A DNA stretch of 46,986 nucleotides. It comes from Bacillota bacterium (GTDB lineage Bacteria > Bacillota_I > Bacilli_A > RF39 > UBA660). Below are positions 27,052 through 34,929 of the stretch, piece by piece. The stretch covers positions 1 through 46,986 of the forward strand of contig SVAK01000008.1 of the NCBI GenBank assembly GCA_015059445.1, given 5' to 3'. The position numbers were made by a program, and so were the translations under genes. Within the stretch, counting starts at the first letter, position 1, and the number at the start of each line of letters is the position of its first letter. A model generated the notes under the pieces. It saw only the letters and a list, made by a program, of their open reading frames with translations. It did not search any database and was not told the origin of the DNA.

Positions 27052-27579
27052 ATCTTTTTTCATTGTACTATAACCTTTAATTCCCTTTTCTTTTGCTATA
27101 GCTTTTAATTCTGCTAAAGTTTTAGAAGTTAAGTCTTCATCTTTTTTAGTAGTTTCTTTAACTACTACTTTTTCTTCTTTCTTTTCCACTTTTTTAGTAG
27201 CTTTTGGAGTTTCAATAACTTCTCCATTTAAAGCTTTAGTAGATGTATTTACTAATTCTGTAAATGCTGCTGAATCATTAATTGCTATTTCTGACAACAT
27301 TTTACGATTAATAGAAATTCCAGCTTTTGTTAATCCATTAATAAATTTAGAATAACTAATATTATTTAATCTACAAGCAGCATTAATTCTTGTAATCCAT
27401 AACTTACGGAAGTTTCTTTTGTTTTGTCTTCTATCTCTGTATGCATATGCACCACTATGGAAAACTTGTTCTTGAGCTGTTTTATATAATCTATGTTTAC
27501 TCCCAAAGTAACCTTTTGCTTGTTTTAAAACTTTACGTCTTCTATTTTTTGATACGTTTCCGCCTTTAACTCTTGCCAT
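27028..27579 (-). CDS. rplT: Ribosomal protein L20 with C-terminal extension
   Basis: 183 residues. The first 115 or so are a normal L20 ([44 protein letters not shown]). Canonical L20 is about 118 residues. Here a Lys/Glu/Thr-rich linker (about 122-148) leads to a small helical domain, [18 protein letters not shown] then [10 protein letters not shown], which looks like a SAP or Rho N-terminal-type module. L20 nucleates 50S assembly and represses its own operon. The domain may add RNA binding. Confidence 0.95.
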   Translation of the reverse strand: MARVKGGNVSKNRRRKVLKQAKGYFGSKHRLYKTAQEQVFHSGAYAYRDRRQNKRNFRKLWITRINAACRLNNISYSKFINGLTKAGISINRKMLSEIAINDSAAFTELVNTSTKALNGEVIETPKATKKVEKKEEKVVVKETTKKDEDLTSKTLAELKAIAKEKGIKGYSTMKKDELLSNLK

Positions 27580-27595
27580 ATTGTATACCCCCTAA

Positions 27596-27784
27596 CTAGA
27601 TAACAGATTTTAATCTGCTAGCTTCTCCTTTCGCTAATGTTCCTTTGTTTCTTCTTTGACGAACTTGTTTAGAAGAATCTTTACTTGTTTTATGGTTCCC
27701 ATTACTTAATTTGTAAGTTAATGTTCCATTTTTCTTAACTTTAAATACTTTACTACTTGCTTTATGTGTTTTTTGTTTTCCCAT
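27596..27784 (-). CDS. rpmI: Ribosomal protein L35
   Basis: 62 residues, highly basic: MGKQKTHKASSKVFKVKKNG is characteristic of L35. It sits between infC and rplT in the conserved order, with AGGAGG before the start. Length is normal. Confidence 0.95.
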   Translation of the reverse strand: MGKQKTHKASSKVFKVKKNGTLTYKLSNGNHKTSKDSSKQVRQRRNKGTLAKGEASRLKSVI

Positions 27785-27803
27785 AATTTTTCCTCCTACT
27801 TCT

Positions 27804-28325
27804 TTATTTCTTCGGTGCTAATAACAACGACATTTGCTTTCCTTCAAGTTTGGGTTCTACTTCAATTACTCCAACCTCACTAAGTCCTTCTGCAAATTTT
27901 AATAAAACATCTTTACCTAATTCCGTGTGAGCCATTTGACGTCCTTTAAATCTAATGAAAGCTTTTATCTTGTGACCCTTTTTTAAATACTCAGCAGCAT
28001 TTCTTTTCCTAGTATCAAAGTCATGAACATCAATTGTTACTGACAAACGATATTCTTTAACTTCTTTGTTACTTTCTCTTTGCTTCTTTTGAGCTTCTTT
28101 TAATTTTTTTTGACGTTCATAACGATATTTATTATAATCCATTATTTTCGCCACAGCTGGTGTACTATTTTCACTCATTAGAACTAAATCTAACCCCGCA
28201 TAATTTGCTAAAGTTTTAGCATCGTCTAATCTTTTTACACCCATTTTTTCGCCGTTTGGGCCAATTACCATTAATTCTGCTATTCTAATTTGATCATTAA
28301 TTAATAGCTCTTCTTGTTTTGCTAT
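27804..28325 (-). CDS. infC: Translation initiation factor IF-3, probable AUA start
   Basis: About 173 residues. It shows the IF-3 N-domain (LLINDQIRIAELMVIGPNGE), a Lys-rich linker, and the C-domain (VTIDVHDFDTRKRNAAEYLK, IKAFIRFKGRQMAH). IF-3 blocks subunit joining and discriminates start codons. No ATG precedes the conserved N-terminus. GGAGGTG sits 6 nt before an ATA at 28325, whose downstream codons align with the N-terminus of other IF-3 proteins. Rare start codons such as AUU are known for infC in other bacteria and support autoregulation. The next in-frame options (GTG within the Shine-Dalgarno, TTG 28343) are less plausible. Confidence 0.92.
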   Translation of the reverse strand: MAKQEELLINDQIRIAELMVIGPNGEKMGVKRLDDAKTLANYAGLDLVLMSENSTPAVAKIMDYNKYRYERQKKLKEAQKKQRESNKEVKEYRLSVTIDVHDFDTRKRNAAEYLKKGHKIKAFIRFKGRQMAHTELGKDVLLKFAEGLSEVGVIEVEPKLEGKQMSLLLAPKK

Positions 28326-28344
28326 ACAAAGCACCTCCAACAAT

Positions 28345-28472
28345 TAAAAAGTGAGTACTTTATACCCACTTAAAAACCATAAATTATCTTTTATTCTTGG
28401 CTTTTGACCTATTGCTATTTTGCAATCAGGTGGATATAAATCGCTTTCCTTTTTAATAACAACGATATTTTA
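28345..28472 (-). promoter_or_regulatory. infC operon leader with attenuator (L20 leader-type)
   Basis: The reverse-strand leader between the promoter and infC holds a bulged hairpin, ACCT(g)ATTGC with GCAATAGGT (28407-28431). It then has a terminator-like hairpin, AGTGGGTA and TACTCACT (28350-28370), with TTTTT just before the infC Shine-Dalgarno. This fits the L20-dependent transcription attenuation known for the infC operon of Bacillus. The match to that leader family is by layout, not by alignment. Confidence 0.6.
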
Positions 28473-28496
28473 ACATTATATTATATGATTTGTCAA
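28467..28496 (-). promoter_or_regulatory. Promoter of infC-rpmI-rplT
   Basis: On the reverse strand TTGACA (28491-28496) is 18 nt from TAAAAT (28467-28472). Confidence 0.7.
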
Positions 28497-28527
28497 TCAT
28501 TTTATGTATTATTTAACACTAATTTTT

Positions 28528-29271
28528 TTATAATTTTGGCGTTATTATTTCTTCTATCTCACTAATGCTTTCAATAGTGAATCCCATTTGATTTAATTCT
28601 TCTTTTGTTTTGCTAACAGCACAGTTATTTTTGCTAAAAGCTCTAATATAAACACTGCCAGGCATACTTTTAAAAGTATGCGCATTATCAATACTATGAT
28701 AACACTCTCCAACTTTGGTATTATAGAAACTATTGCCGTACATCATTGCTATTTCTTCGTTTAAAATAATATTCCCATACCGAAGAAGATATTTGGCATA
28801 TTCCTGCTCATCTACTTTTATAAAATATCCTGGTTTGGGTGTGATTACTGCAATATCATTAATTATTATATATTTCTCTTTTACACAATCTTCTTTCTTA
28901 AAAAATTGAACATACGTAGGATCAATTAAAAATAATCTTTTTTCTCCAGAAACATTCAATTCTAATACAAGAAAATTGTGACCTTCAATATTTTGCATGA
29001 TTGCATTTTGAGTGGCATTCAGGATTACTTTACATCCTAACCCCATAAAATAGTAATACAAAATACTTTGAGCTAAATCACATTTATATGTATAATCATT
29101 TAAATTTGGATTAATTTTATAACGAACTAAGTAACTTAAATTATCTAAAAACATTTTTGCTTCTTCAGCAGTTAAATCACAATTATTTCGTATTTTATTT
29201 TCGATACTTAATAATAATTCTATGTCTATTCCAACCGGAACAAATGGATCATAATCGATAATATATTCCAT
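28528..29271 (-). CDS. Transglutaminase-like (papain-fold) protein, unknown function
   Basis: 247 residues. A Cys-His-Asp order typical of transglutaminase-like folds can be seen: Cys64 (YKCDLAQSILYYYFMGLG), His98 (IEGHNFLVLEL) and Asp117 (RLFLIDPTY). There is no signal peptide, so it is probably cytoplasmic. It lies 10 nt downstream of thrS and may be co-transcribed with it. The triad is an inference from motif spacing; I do not recognise a named family. It could be a peptidase, amidase or acyltransferase-type enzyme. Confidence 0.7.
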   Translation of the reverse strand: MEYIIDYDPFVPVGIDIELLLSIENKIRNNCDLTAEEAKMFLDNLSYLVRYKINPNLNDYTYKCDLAQSILYYYFMGLGCKVILNATQNAIMQNIEGHNFLVLELNVSGEKRLFLIDPTYVQFFKKEDCVKEKYIIINDIAVITPKPGYFIKVDEQEYAKYLLRYGNIILNEEIAMMYGNSFYNTKVGECYHSIDNAHTFKSMPGSVYIRAFSKNNCAVSKTKEELNQMGFTIESISEIEEIITPKL

Positions 29272-29281
29272 TTTGTTGTCC

Positions 29282-31030
29282 TTATTTTCTATTTTGAATT
29301 TTTTCTTTAATCATTTTGATAAATTCATCATATGTTACTGTAGTTGTTTCTTCGCTACCATGTAAACGATAGCTTACTAAATTACCGTCAACTTCTTTTT
29401 GACCAATTATTAAAGTTATTGGAATTTTTCTAGTTACACTTTCACGCATTTTATATCCTAACTTTTCATTTCTATCATCCAACTCTATGCGATAATCCTT
29501 TAATTTTTCGTATAAACTTTCTGAGTATTCTAGGTGATATTCATTGTTTACTGGAATAATATTTATTTGAGTTGGAGCCAACCAAAAAGGAAGTAACCCT
29601 TTTGTTTCTTCTAGAATAAAAGCAGTAAATCTATCAAATGTTCCAAATATAGCTCTGTGAAGAACTACTGGTATTTGTTTATTTCCTTCTCTATCAATAT
29701 AAGAAAGCTCAAATTTCCTTGGCAATAAAAAGTCTAGTTGACATGTAGATAGTGTTACTTCAGGGCCAACTGCTGGTTTAACTTCAACATCTAATTTTGG
29801 CCCATAAAATGCAGCCTCTCCAATTGCTTCATAATATGAAATTCCAAATTCATTTAATACTTCTCTTAACTTATTTTCGGCTTCATTCCACATTTCATCA
29901 TCATCAAAATATTTTTCTTTGTCTTCAGGATCTCTTAATGATAATCTAAACTTGTAATTTTTTAATCCGAAATCTTGATACACATCAAGGATTAATGATA
30001 CAACTTTTTTAAATTCTTCACCAATTTGATCTGGTCTTACAAAAAGATGGGCATCATTTTGACACATGCAACGAACTCTTTCAAGCCCTTTTACAGCTCC
30101 ACTAGCTTCATATCTAAAATCTGTTGCGAATTCACCAATTCTAATTGGCAAGTCACGATATGAATGCAAATCATTAGCATATACCAACATATGATGTGGA
30201 CAATTCATTGGTCTTAAAACAAATTCTTCATCATCAACTTTCATTGACGGGAACATATTTTCTTTGTAATGATCCCAGTGTCCAGAAGTTTTATACAAAT
30301 CGACAGTTCCAACGCATGGTGTATAAACATGTTTGTATCCTAATTTTTGTTCTTTTTCATAAATATAATTTTCTAAATTTTTTCTAATAATTGCTCCATT
30401 AGGAAGCCATAAAGGCATTCCTTTACCAACTAAATCATGAGACATAAATATATTTAGATTTTTACCAATTTTGCGATGATCTCTCATAGCCGCTTCTTCC
30501 AACTCTTTTAAATATTCTGACAAATCCTCTTCTGTATCAAAACAAACGCCATATATTCTTTGAAGCATTTTATTTTTAGAATCACCTTTCCAATAGGCAC
30601 CGCTAAATTTGAGTAATTTGAAATATTTTAATTCTTTAACTGTTTCTACGTGAGGGCCACGACAAAGATCAGTAAAATCTCCTTGAGAATAACATGTAAT
30701 AATTGTTTCATTTTCATCCATTCTACTAATTAAATCTTGTTTATAAGGGTCTTCTTGAAACATTTCTATAGCTTCATCTTTGGAAATTTCTTTTCTAAAA
30801 ATTCTTTTACCATCTTTAGAAATTTTTTTCATTTCACGTTCAATTAATGGAATGTCTTCTTCCGTAATTACCTTATCTCCTAAATCAATATCATAATAAA
30901 AGCCTTCTTCAATAACTGGGCCAACCCAAAATTTAGCTTCTGGATATAAATGTTTTACTGCTTGAGCAAGTAGATGAGCACAACTATGATTTAATTTACT
31001 CAAACGTTCATCTTCTAATATTTTCTTCAT
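29282..31030 (-). CDS. thrS: Threonyl-tRNA synthetase lacking the TGS domain
   Basis: 582 residues. It begins directly with the N2 editing domain (HSCAHLL at 15-21, then DLCRGPH around 121-127 with Cys123 and His127). The class II catalytic core follows (MNCPHHMLVY, RIGEFATDFRYEASG, HRAIFGTFDR), then the anticodon-binding domain. Most bacterial ThrRS are about 640 residues, with an N-terminal TGS domain of about 60 residues that is missing here. AAGGA upstream supports the ATG at 31030. Expression is controlled by a T-box leader. Confidence 0.96.
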   Translation of the reverse strand: MKKILEDERLSKLNHSCAHLLAQAVKHLYPEAKFWVGPVIEEGFYYDIDLGDKVITEEDIPLIEREMKKISKDGKRIFRKEISKDEAIEMFQEDPYKQDLISRMDENETIITCYSQGDFTDLCRGPHVETVKELKYFKLLKFSGAYWKGDSKNKMLQRIYGVCFDTEEDLSEYLKELEEAAMRDHRKIGKNLNIFMSHDLVGKGMPLWLPNGAIIRKNLENYIYEKEQKLGYKHVYTPCVGTVDLYKTSGHWDHYKENMFPSMKVDDEEFVLRPMNCPHHMLVYANDLHSYRDLPIRIGEFATDFRYEASGAVKGLERVRCMCQNDAHLFVRPDQIGEEFKKVVSLILDVYQDFGLKNYKFRLSLRDPEDKEKYFDDDEMWNEAENKLREVLNEFGISYYEAIGEAAFYGPKLDVEVKPAVGPEVTLSTCQLDFLLPRKFELSYIDREGNKQIPVVLHRAIFGTFDRFTAFILEETKGLLPFWLAPTQINIIPVNNEYHLEYSESLYEKLKDYRIELDDRNEKLGYKMRESVTRKIPITLIIGQKEVDGNLVSYRLHGSEETTTVTYDEFIKMIKEKIQNRK

Positions 31031-31060
31031 ATTCTTTCCTTCTTTCTTTTCTTGTACAAT

Positions 31061-31256
31061 AAAAAAACTCCTCATTAGAGGAGTGAAATTTCACGGTACC
31101 ATCCTTTATTTAACTTAATTTAGATAACGGCTTTTCACCGGAGTGGATTAGACTCTCTAGAGAATAGTAATTATTTAATTTCCTTTATTAACTTACACCA
31201 ATCGTTAACTCTCTTTAAAATTCCATTAATAATCGTGTTTCTCATAATTAATTTAT
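31061..31256 (-). ncRNA. T-box riboswitch, Thr specifier, upstream of thrS
   Basis: The reverse strand shows stem I with AGAGAGTT and GGTGTAAG. A specifier bulge reads TACTA with the Thr codon ACT (31166-31168), between stems GAGAA/TTCTC and ATTATT/AATAAT. The T-box sequence AAAGGATGGTACCGTGA lies at 31091-31107. The terminator is ACTCCTC-TAAT-GAGGAGT plus a T-run. Uncharged tRNA-Thr would stabilise the antiterminator and raise thrS transcription. Confidence 0.93.
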
Positions 31257-31262
31257 GACTTA

Positions 31263-31291
31263 ATTTTAGCACTTTTAAATTTATTTTGCAA
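31263..31291 (-). promoter_or_regulatory. Promoter of the thrS T-box leader
   Basis: On the reverse strand TTGCAA (31286-31291) is 17 nt from TAAAAT (31263-31268). Confidence 0.65.
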
Positions 31292-31305
31292 TCGATTTAT
31301 ACAAC

Positions 31306-31521
31306 TTACTTCTTTCTCGGGACCAAATCCACTCCACCTTTACTAAATGGATTACATTTTAAAATTCTTTTTATTGTTAAAAATATTCCTTTTATGCTCC
31401 CATGTAATTCTATCGCTTCTTTAGCATAATTAGAACATGTTGGGTAATACTTACATTTTGAATGACTACTTAGAGGCATAAGTTGATAAATGTTAATTAA
31501 TTTTAATAAAATTTTTTTCAT
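31306..31521 (-). CDS. yidD: Membrane protein insertion efficiency factor YidD
   Basis: 71 residues. The family signature [20 protein letters not shown], then Y-A-x-E-A, then [17 protein letters not shown], is fully visible. YidD assists YidC-dependent insertion. A promoter (31528-31556) would start transcription almost at the ATG, and no Shine-Dalgarno is seen, so the mRNA may be leaderless. Confidence 0.93.
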   Translation of the reverse strand: MKKILLKLINIYQLMPLSSHSKCKYYPTCSNYAKEAIELHGSIKGIFLTIKRILKCNPFSKGGVDLVPRKK

Positions 31522-31527
31522 ATTCTC

Positions 31528-31556
31528 AGTATACTTATTTATTATTTTTTTGACAA
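31528..31556 (-). promoter_or_regulatory. Promoter of yidD
   Basis: On the reverse strand TTGTCA (31551-31556) and TATACT (31528-31533) are 17 nt apart. The yidD ATG begins only 6 nt after the -10 box. Confidence 0.5.
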
Positions 31557-31577
31557 GTTTTTTACCAAAAAAAGGTA

Positions 31578-31606
31578 TTGCTATTTAAATTTAAATATAC
31601 TATACT
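31578..31606 (+). promoter_or_regulatory. Promoter of uvrX-yolD
   Basis: TTGCTA (31578-31583) and TATACT (31601-31606) are separated by 17 nt, just before a LexA-type box. Confidence 0.65.
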
Positions 31607-31615
31607 CAAATTACA

Positions 31616-31627
31616 GAACAAATGTTT
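31616..31627 (+). promoter_or_regulatory. LexA (SOS) box
   Basis: GAACAAATGTTT matches the core of the Gram-positive SOS box GAACRNRYGTTY. It lies 9 nt after the -10 box, near the expected transcription start, and before uvrX, so LexA repression is likely. Confidence 0.7.
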
Positions 31628-31638
31628 GGAGGCGGAAG

Positions 31639-32901
31639 ATGGAAAGTTTATATCCCAAAAGAAATATCTTGTGCATTGATTTAAAAAGTTTTTTTGCCTC
31701 GTGCGAATGTATAGAAAGAGGAATTGATCCTTTTAAATGCCCTTTGGTAGTGGCTAATCCGAACCAAGGTAATGGCGCAATAACACTTGCAGTTACTCCA
31801 TATTTAAAAAAACAAGGTGTAAAATCCAGAGGAAGATTATTTGAAATACCCCCGAACATTAAATATACAATTGCCAAACCAAGGATGAATTTATATATCG
31901 AAAAATCTAAACAAGTTATTGGGATATATTTGGATTTTGTGGCTGAAGAAGATTTATATATCTACTCTATTGATGAATGTTTTTTAGATATTACTAATTA
32001 CTTAAAACTATATAGGAAAAGCGATATGGACATCGCTTTAGAAATTTTAGATACTATCTATAAAAAATTAGGATTAACTGCTACTTGTGGAATTGGTCCA
32101 AATATGCTTTTAGCAAAGGTTGCGATGGATATCGAGGCAAAACACAATTCTAATAATATTGCCAAATGGACATACGAAGATATTGAAACAAAGCTTTGGG
32201 CTATTACTCCCCTTTCCAAAATGTGGGGAATTGGACCCAGAATGGAAAAAAATTTAAATAAATTAGGTATTTTTTCTATTGGTGATTTAGCGAAAACTAA
32301 CCGGTTAGGGCTAAAAGACAAATTTGGAGTAATGGGCACTGAATTGTGGAATCATGCCAATGGTATAGATTTAAGTATTATTAAGGATTATAAAAAAATG
32401 GCTAAATCAGAATCCTATAGTCATTCACAAGTTTTATTTAAAGATTATAATGAGAATAATATTAAGATTATTATTTCAGAAATGGTTGATGTTTTAACTT
32501 CAAGGCTTAGAAAAAACAACAAACAAACTAGGTGTATAGGTTTAGGCATTAGTTATTCAAAAGATATATCTGGTGGTTTTTATCATACAGTAAAAATTGA
32601 TAATCCAACCGATTCTTCTTATGAAATATTAAGATATTGTTTAATAATATTTGATAAATTTTATGAAAATTTACCTATCAGAAAAGTAACAGTAAGTTGT
32701 GGTACTTTAGAGAAAAAAGAAAGTGTTCAATTAAATTTGTTTGATAGTTCAAAGGAATTAGAAGAAGAAAAAAATATTAATATAGCAATCGATCAAATAA
32801 AAACAAAATATGGCAAAAACAGTTTATTAAAAGCAACTAATTTACTAGAAGATTCTACTGCTATTGAACGAAACAAAAAAACTGGAGGGCACTATTCATG
32901 A
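31639..32901 (+). CDS. uvrX: Y-family DNA polymerase, UvrX/YqjW-like
   Basis: This 420-residue translesion polymerase has the catalytic acidic residues Asp14 (CIDLKSFFASCE) and Asp112/Glu113 (YSIDECFLD). The thumb HhH region (MWGIGPRMEKNLNKLGI) and little-finger domain follow. A beta-clamp-binding QLNLF motif lies at 364-368. GGAGG precedes the ATG. The SOS box upstream and the overlapping yolD gene reproduce the yqjW-yqjX arrangement in Bacillus and its plasmids and phages. A mobile-element origin is possible but not shown. Confidence 0.93.
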   Translation: MESLYPKRNILCIDLKSFFASCECIERGIDPFKCPLVVANPNQGNGAITLAVTPYLKKQGVKSRGRLFEIPPNIKYTIAKPRMNLYIEKSKQVIGIYLDFVAEEDLYIYSIDECFLDITNYLKLYRKSDMDIALEILDTIYKKLGLTATCGIGPNMLLAKVAMDIEAKHNSNNIAKWTYEDIETKLWAITPLSKMWGIGPRMEKNLNKLGIFSIGDLAKTNRLGLKDKFGVMGTELWNHANGIDLSIIKDYKKMAKSESYSHSQVLFKDYNENNIKIIISEMVDVLTSRLRKNNKQTRCIGLGISYSKDISGGFYHTVKIDNPTDSSYEILRYCLIIFDKFYENLPIRKVTVSCGTLEKKESVQLNLFDSSKELEEEKNINIAIDQIKTKYGKNSLLKATNLLEDSTAIERNKKTGGHYS

Positions 32902-33209
32902 TAGATAGAGGAATAATAAAATGGCAACCTTTTAATTCTTGCTTTTCTGGAACTAGCATAATAAATGAAATAAATGATAATAAAAACAAAGAAAAATTTC
33001 CCGTTCTTTCAGAAGATCAATTATATGCAATTGAAGAAAAAATTAAAGATGCTTATACTTTAAAAATCTCTATTAATATAACATATTATTATGCCGGAAA
33101 AATAAAAACTGAAGTTGCTATAATAAAGGGCATAAATATGCACGAAAAAAAGATTTGCCTAAATAATAAATATATTTATTTCAAACAAATCTTAAAGATA
33201 TCTTATTAA
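32898..33209 (+). CDS. YolD-like protein
   Basis: 103 residues. The N-terminal MIDRGIIKWQPFNSC and the later ITYYYAGKIKTEVAIIKGI fit the YolD-like family, which accompanies UvrX-type polymerases. Its ATG overlaps the uvrX stop by 4 nt (ATGA), so translation is coupled. It may regulate or accompany the polymerase. It is convergent with the next gene, with a 4-bp overlap. Confidence 0.85.
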   Translation: MIDRGIIKWQPFNSCFSGTSIINEINDNKNKEKFPVLSEDQLYAIEEKIKDAYTLKISINITYYYAGKIKTEVAIIKGINMHEKKICLNNKYIYFKQILKISY

Positions 33210-33931
33210 AATGTTCCTTGATCAATTATAGATTCTATATCACTTTCTAAATTTTCAGCAAGAATATATAACATTTTATTGAGATAAAATTCTGTTGTGT
33301 GATAATTTTTGGTAAAATCATATGAATATTTATCATTTATTTCATACGATATATCTATAATTTCGTTTTCTACTAAAGCTCCATTCCAAGATATTAAAGG
33401 AATTGGAATTAGTCGACCATGTTCATCGACTTTCTTTGGTAATTTCATTTGTTTTTTATTAAGAATTGTAATAATTTTATAAAATAAATCCTCGTGTTTT
33501 TTCCCTAATTTTAAAGTTATATCAACTAAATCTTCTGAACATAATTTTGATGATATAGTGTTTTTGGTAATTTTAGCTAAAGCCTTTTCATCAATAATTT
33601 CTCCATTTACATAAACTGATGTATGAGATATTTCCATTCCATTTGATGTTAAAAGTTCATATAATTTTAATGCTTTTTCTTTGAATTTATCTAAATCATG
33701 CAGTTCAACTTTATCCATATTATATTGTAAATTAATTTGACTAATAGATATATTAGTCAAACGTTCATTGTCCACCGCAGAAATTACTGGAGCAATTAAA
33801 TTATCTGTATAATTAAAAACATTGAACTTTTTATATTCATTGCTTAGTTCCTTTTGTAAATCATCTAATAAGTCTTTATGTTTATCAAAAATATTAAACC
33901 AAAACGTGATACTAAAACAATTAATTTTCAT
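33206..33931 (-). CDS. Hypothetical cytoplasmic protein (241 aa)
   Basis: The 241-residue protein has no signal peptide, membrane helix or catalytic motif I recognise. Its mixed alpha/beta sequence begins MKINCFSITFWFNIFDKHKD. It starts with TTTGGT-free upstream sequence but GAAGAGATGATATT is a weak Shine-Dalgarno. The gene is single and is followed by the convergent yolD. Function unknown. Confidence 0.6.
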   Translation of the reverse strand: MKINCFSITFWFNIFDKHKDLLDDLQKELSNEYKKFNVFNYTDNLIAPVISAVDNERLTNISISQINLQYNMDKVELHDLDKFKEKALKLYELLTSNGMEISHTSVYVNGEIIDEKALAKITKNTISSKLCSEDLVDITLKLGKKHEDLFYKIITILNKKQMKLPKKVDEHGRLIPIPLISWNGALVENEIIDISYEINDKYSYDFTKNYHTTEFYLNKMLYILAENLESDIESIIDQGTF

Positions 33932-33964
33932 AATATCATCTCTTCTCCTAAAAATATTATAGCA

Positions 33965-33988
33965 TAAAAAAAATAGCTAGCGCTATTT
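33965..33988 (-). terminator. Terminator of the 33988-34569 gene
   Basis: AAATAGC and GCTATTT form a 7-bp stem around a 4-nt loop, followed on the reverse strand by an eight-T run. It overlaps the stop codon. Confidence 0.75.
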
Positions 33989-34569
33989 TATAAAATCATT
34001 TCAAATGAATTTAACATATAATTTATTCTAATTTTCATTCCTTCTTGATATTCTGGAGTATTAGGTGATTTAACTGTTAATTTGTATGTTTTTCCATTGG
34101 TAGAAATGTAATGCTCTTCAGTATAATTATCAACTTGAACATAACAATTATTATATGTCATATCTAAAGATCCCGTCGAACATGAATTAGGTAATCCAGA
34201 TTCTTCAACTACTACTAAAATTTTTTCATCATTTACAAATTTAAAAATATCTTGACTTTTATATTTAAATACAGTGAAATTATCTATATCATATCTCATT
34301 GAGTAATTTAAATCACTTACATATTTTTGTGTTGTAATTAGTTCTTCTTCCCCTTCAATTGTGATATATTCTAATTTTTTATCAGTTGATATATTAATTT
34401 TAATGTAACTTTTTTCTACAAAGAAATAATTCATTAAATATACAATAACAAAACATAAAATAATTACTCCTAATACGACTAACACTTTCATTATAATTGA
34501 ATTTGTTTTAGATGATGTATTACCTTTATTATATTTAGCACTTTTTATACTAATTTGTTTATTTGCCAT
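33988..34569 (-). CDS. Membrane-anchored extracytoplasmic protein, unknown
   Basis: 193 residues. A basic, Ser/Thr/Lys-rich N-terminus is followed by one transmembrane helix (about 28-50, VLVVLGVIILCFVIVYLMNY). A soluble, beta-rich outer domain contains two Cys residues (NSCSTG and NNCYVQ) that may be bonded. No domain is recognised. AAGGTAGTGATAGT precedes the ATG. Monocistronic by position. Confidence 0.65.
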   Translation of the reverse strand: MANKQISIKSAKYNKGNTSSKTNSIIMKVLVVLGVIILCFVIVYLMNYFFVEKSYIKINISTDKKLEYITIEGEEELITTQKYVSDLNYSMRYDIDNFTVFKYKSQDIFKFVNDEKILVVVEESGLPNSCSTGSLDMTYNNCYVQVDNYTEEHYISTNGKTYKLTVKSPNTPEYQEGMKIRINYMLNSFEMIL

Positions 34570-34770
34570 ACTATCACTACCTTTAATTAAATAATACTAC
34601 GCATTTCAAAATTCAGCAATAATATTTATTTTTAATGTGTCAATTAAATATAAATACTACCCTATTAGTATGGATGAAATAAAAAGTTATATGCTCTCAT
34701 GCTATTCAAAATGAAATAATAGATTTATTAGATAATCCATAAGAAAGGAGAAAATAGTACCTAAAAAATA

Positions 34771-34793
34771 AAAAAACCCGTGAATACGGGGTT
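34771..34793 (-). terminator. Terminator after tRNA-Ala
   Basis: CCCGT and ACGGG form a short stem around GAAT, followed on the reverse strand by a T-run, 11 nt after the CCA end. Confidence 0.6.
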
Positions 34794-34803
34794 AAATGTC
34801 AAT

Positions 34804-34880
34804 TGGTGGAGGATGTGGGATTCGAACCCGCGACCCCCTGCGTGCAGGGCAGGTGCTCTAGCCAGCTGAGCTAATCCCCC
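34804..34880 (-). tRNA. tRNA-Ala (anticodon TGC), C33 variant
   Basis: 77 nt including encoded CCA. The acceptor stem GGGGGAT/ATCCTCC keeps the G3-U70 wobble of alanine tRNA. The anticodon stem is CCTGC/GCAGG and the loop is CCTGCAC, so the anticodon is TGC. Position 33, nearly always U, is C. Confidence 0.95.
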
Positions 34881-34929
34881 AAACGACATGATTATCTTAA
34901 CATATAATTTTTAGATAATCAAGCTTTTT

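Noticed and set aside
34670-34760. Short forward coding-like tail (IQNEIIDLLDNP) before tRNA-Ala
   Set aside because: It is under 20 codons, without a start or a neighbour that explains it; at most a faint gene remnant.
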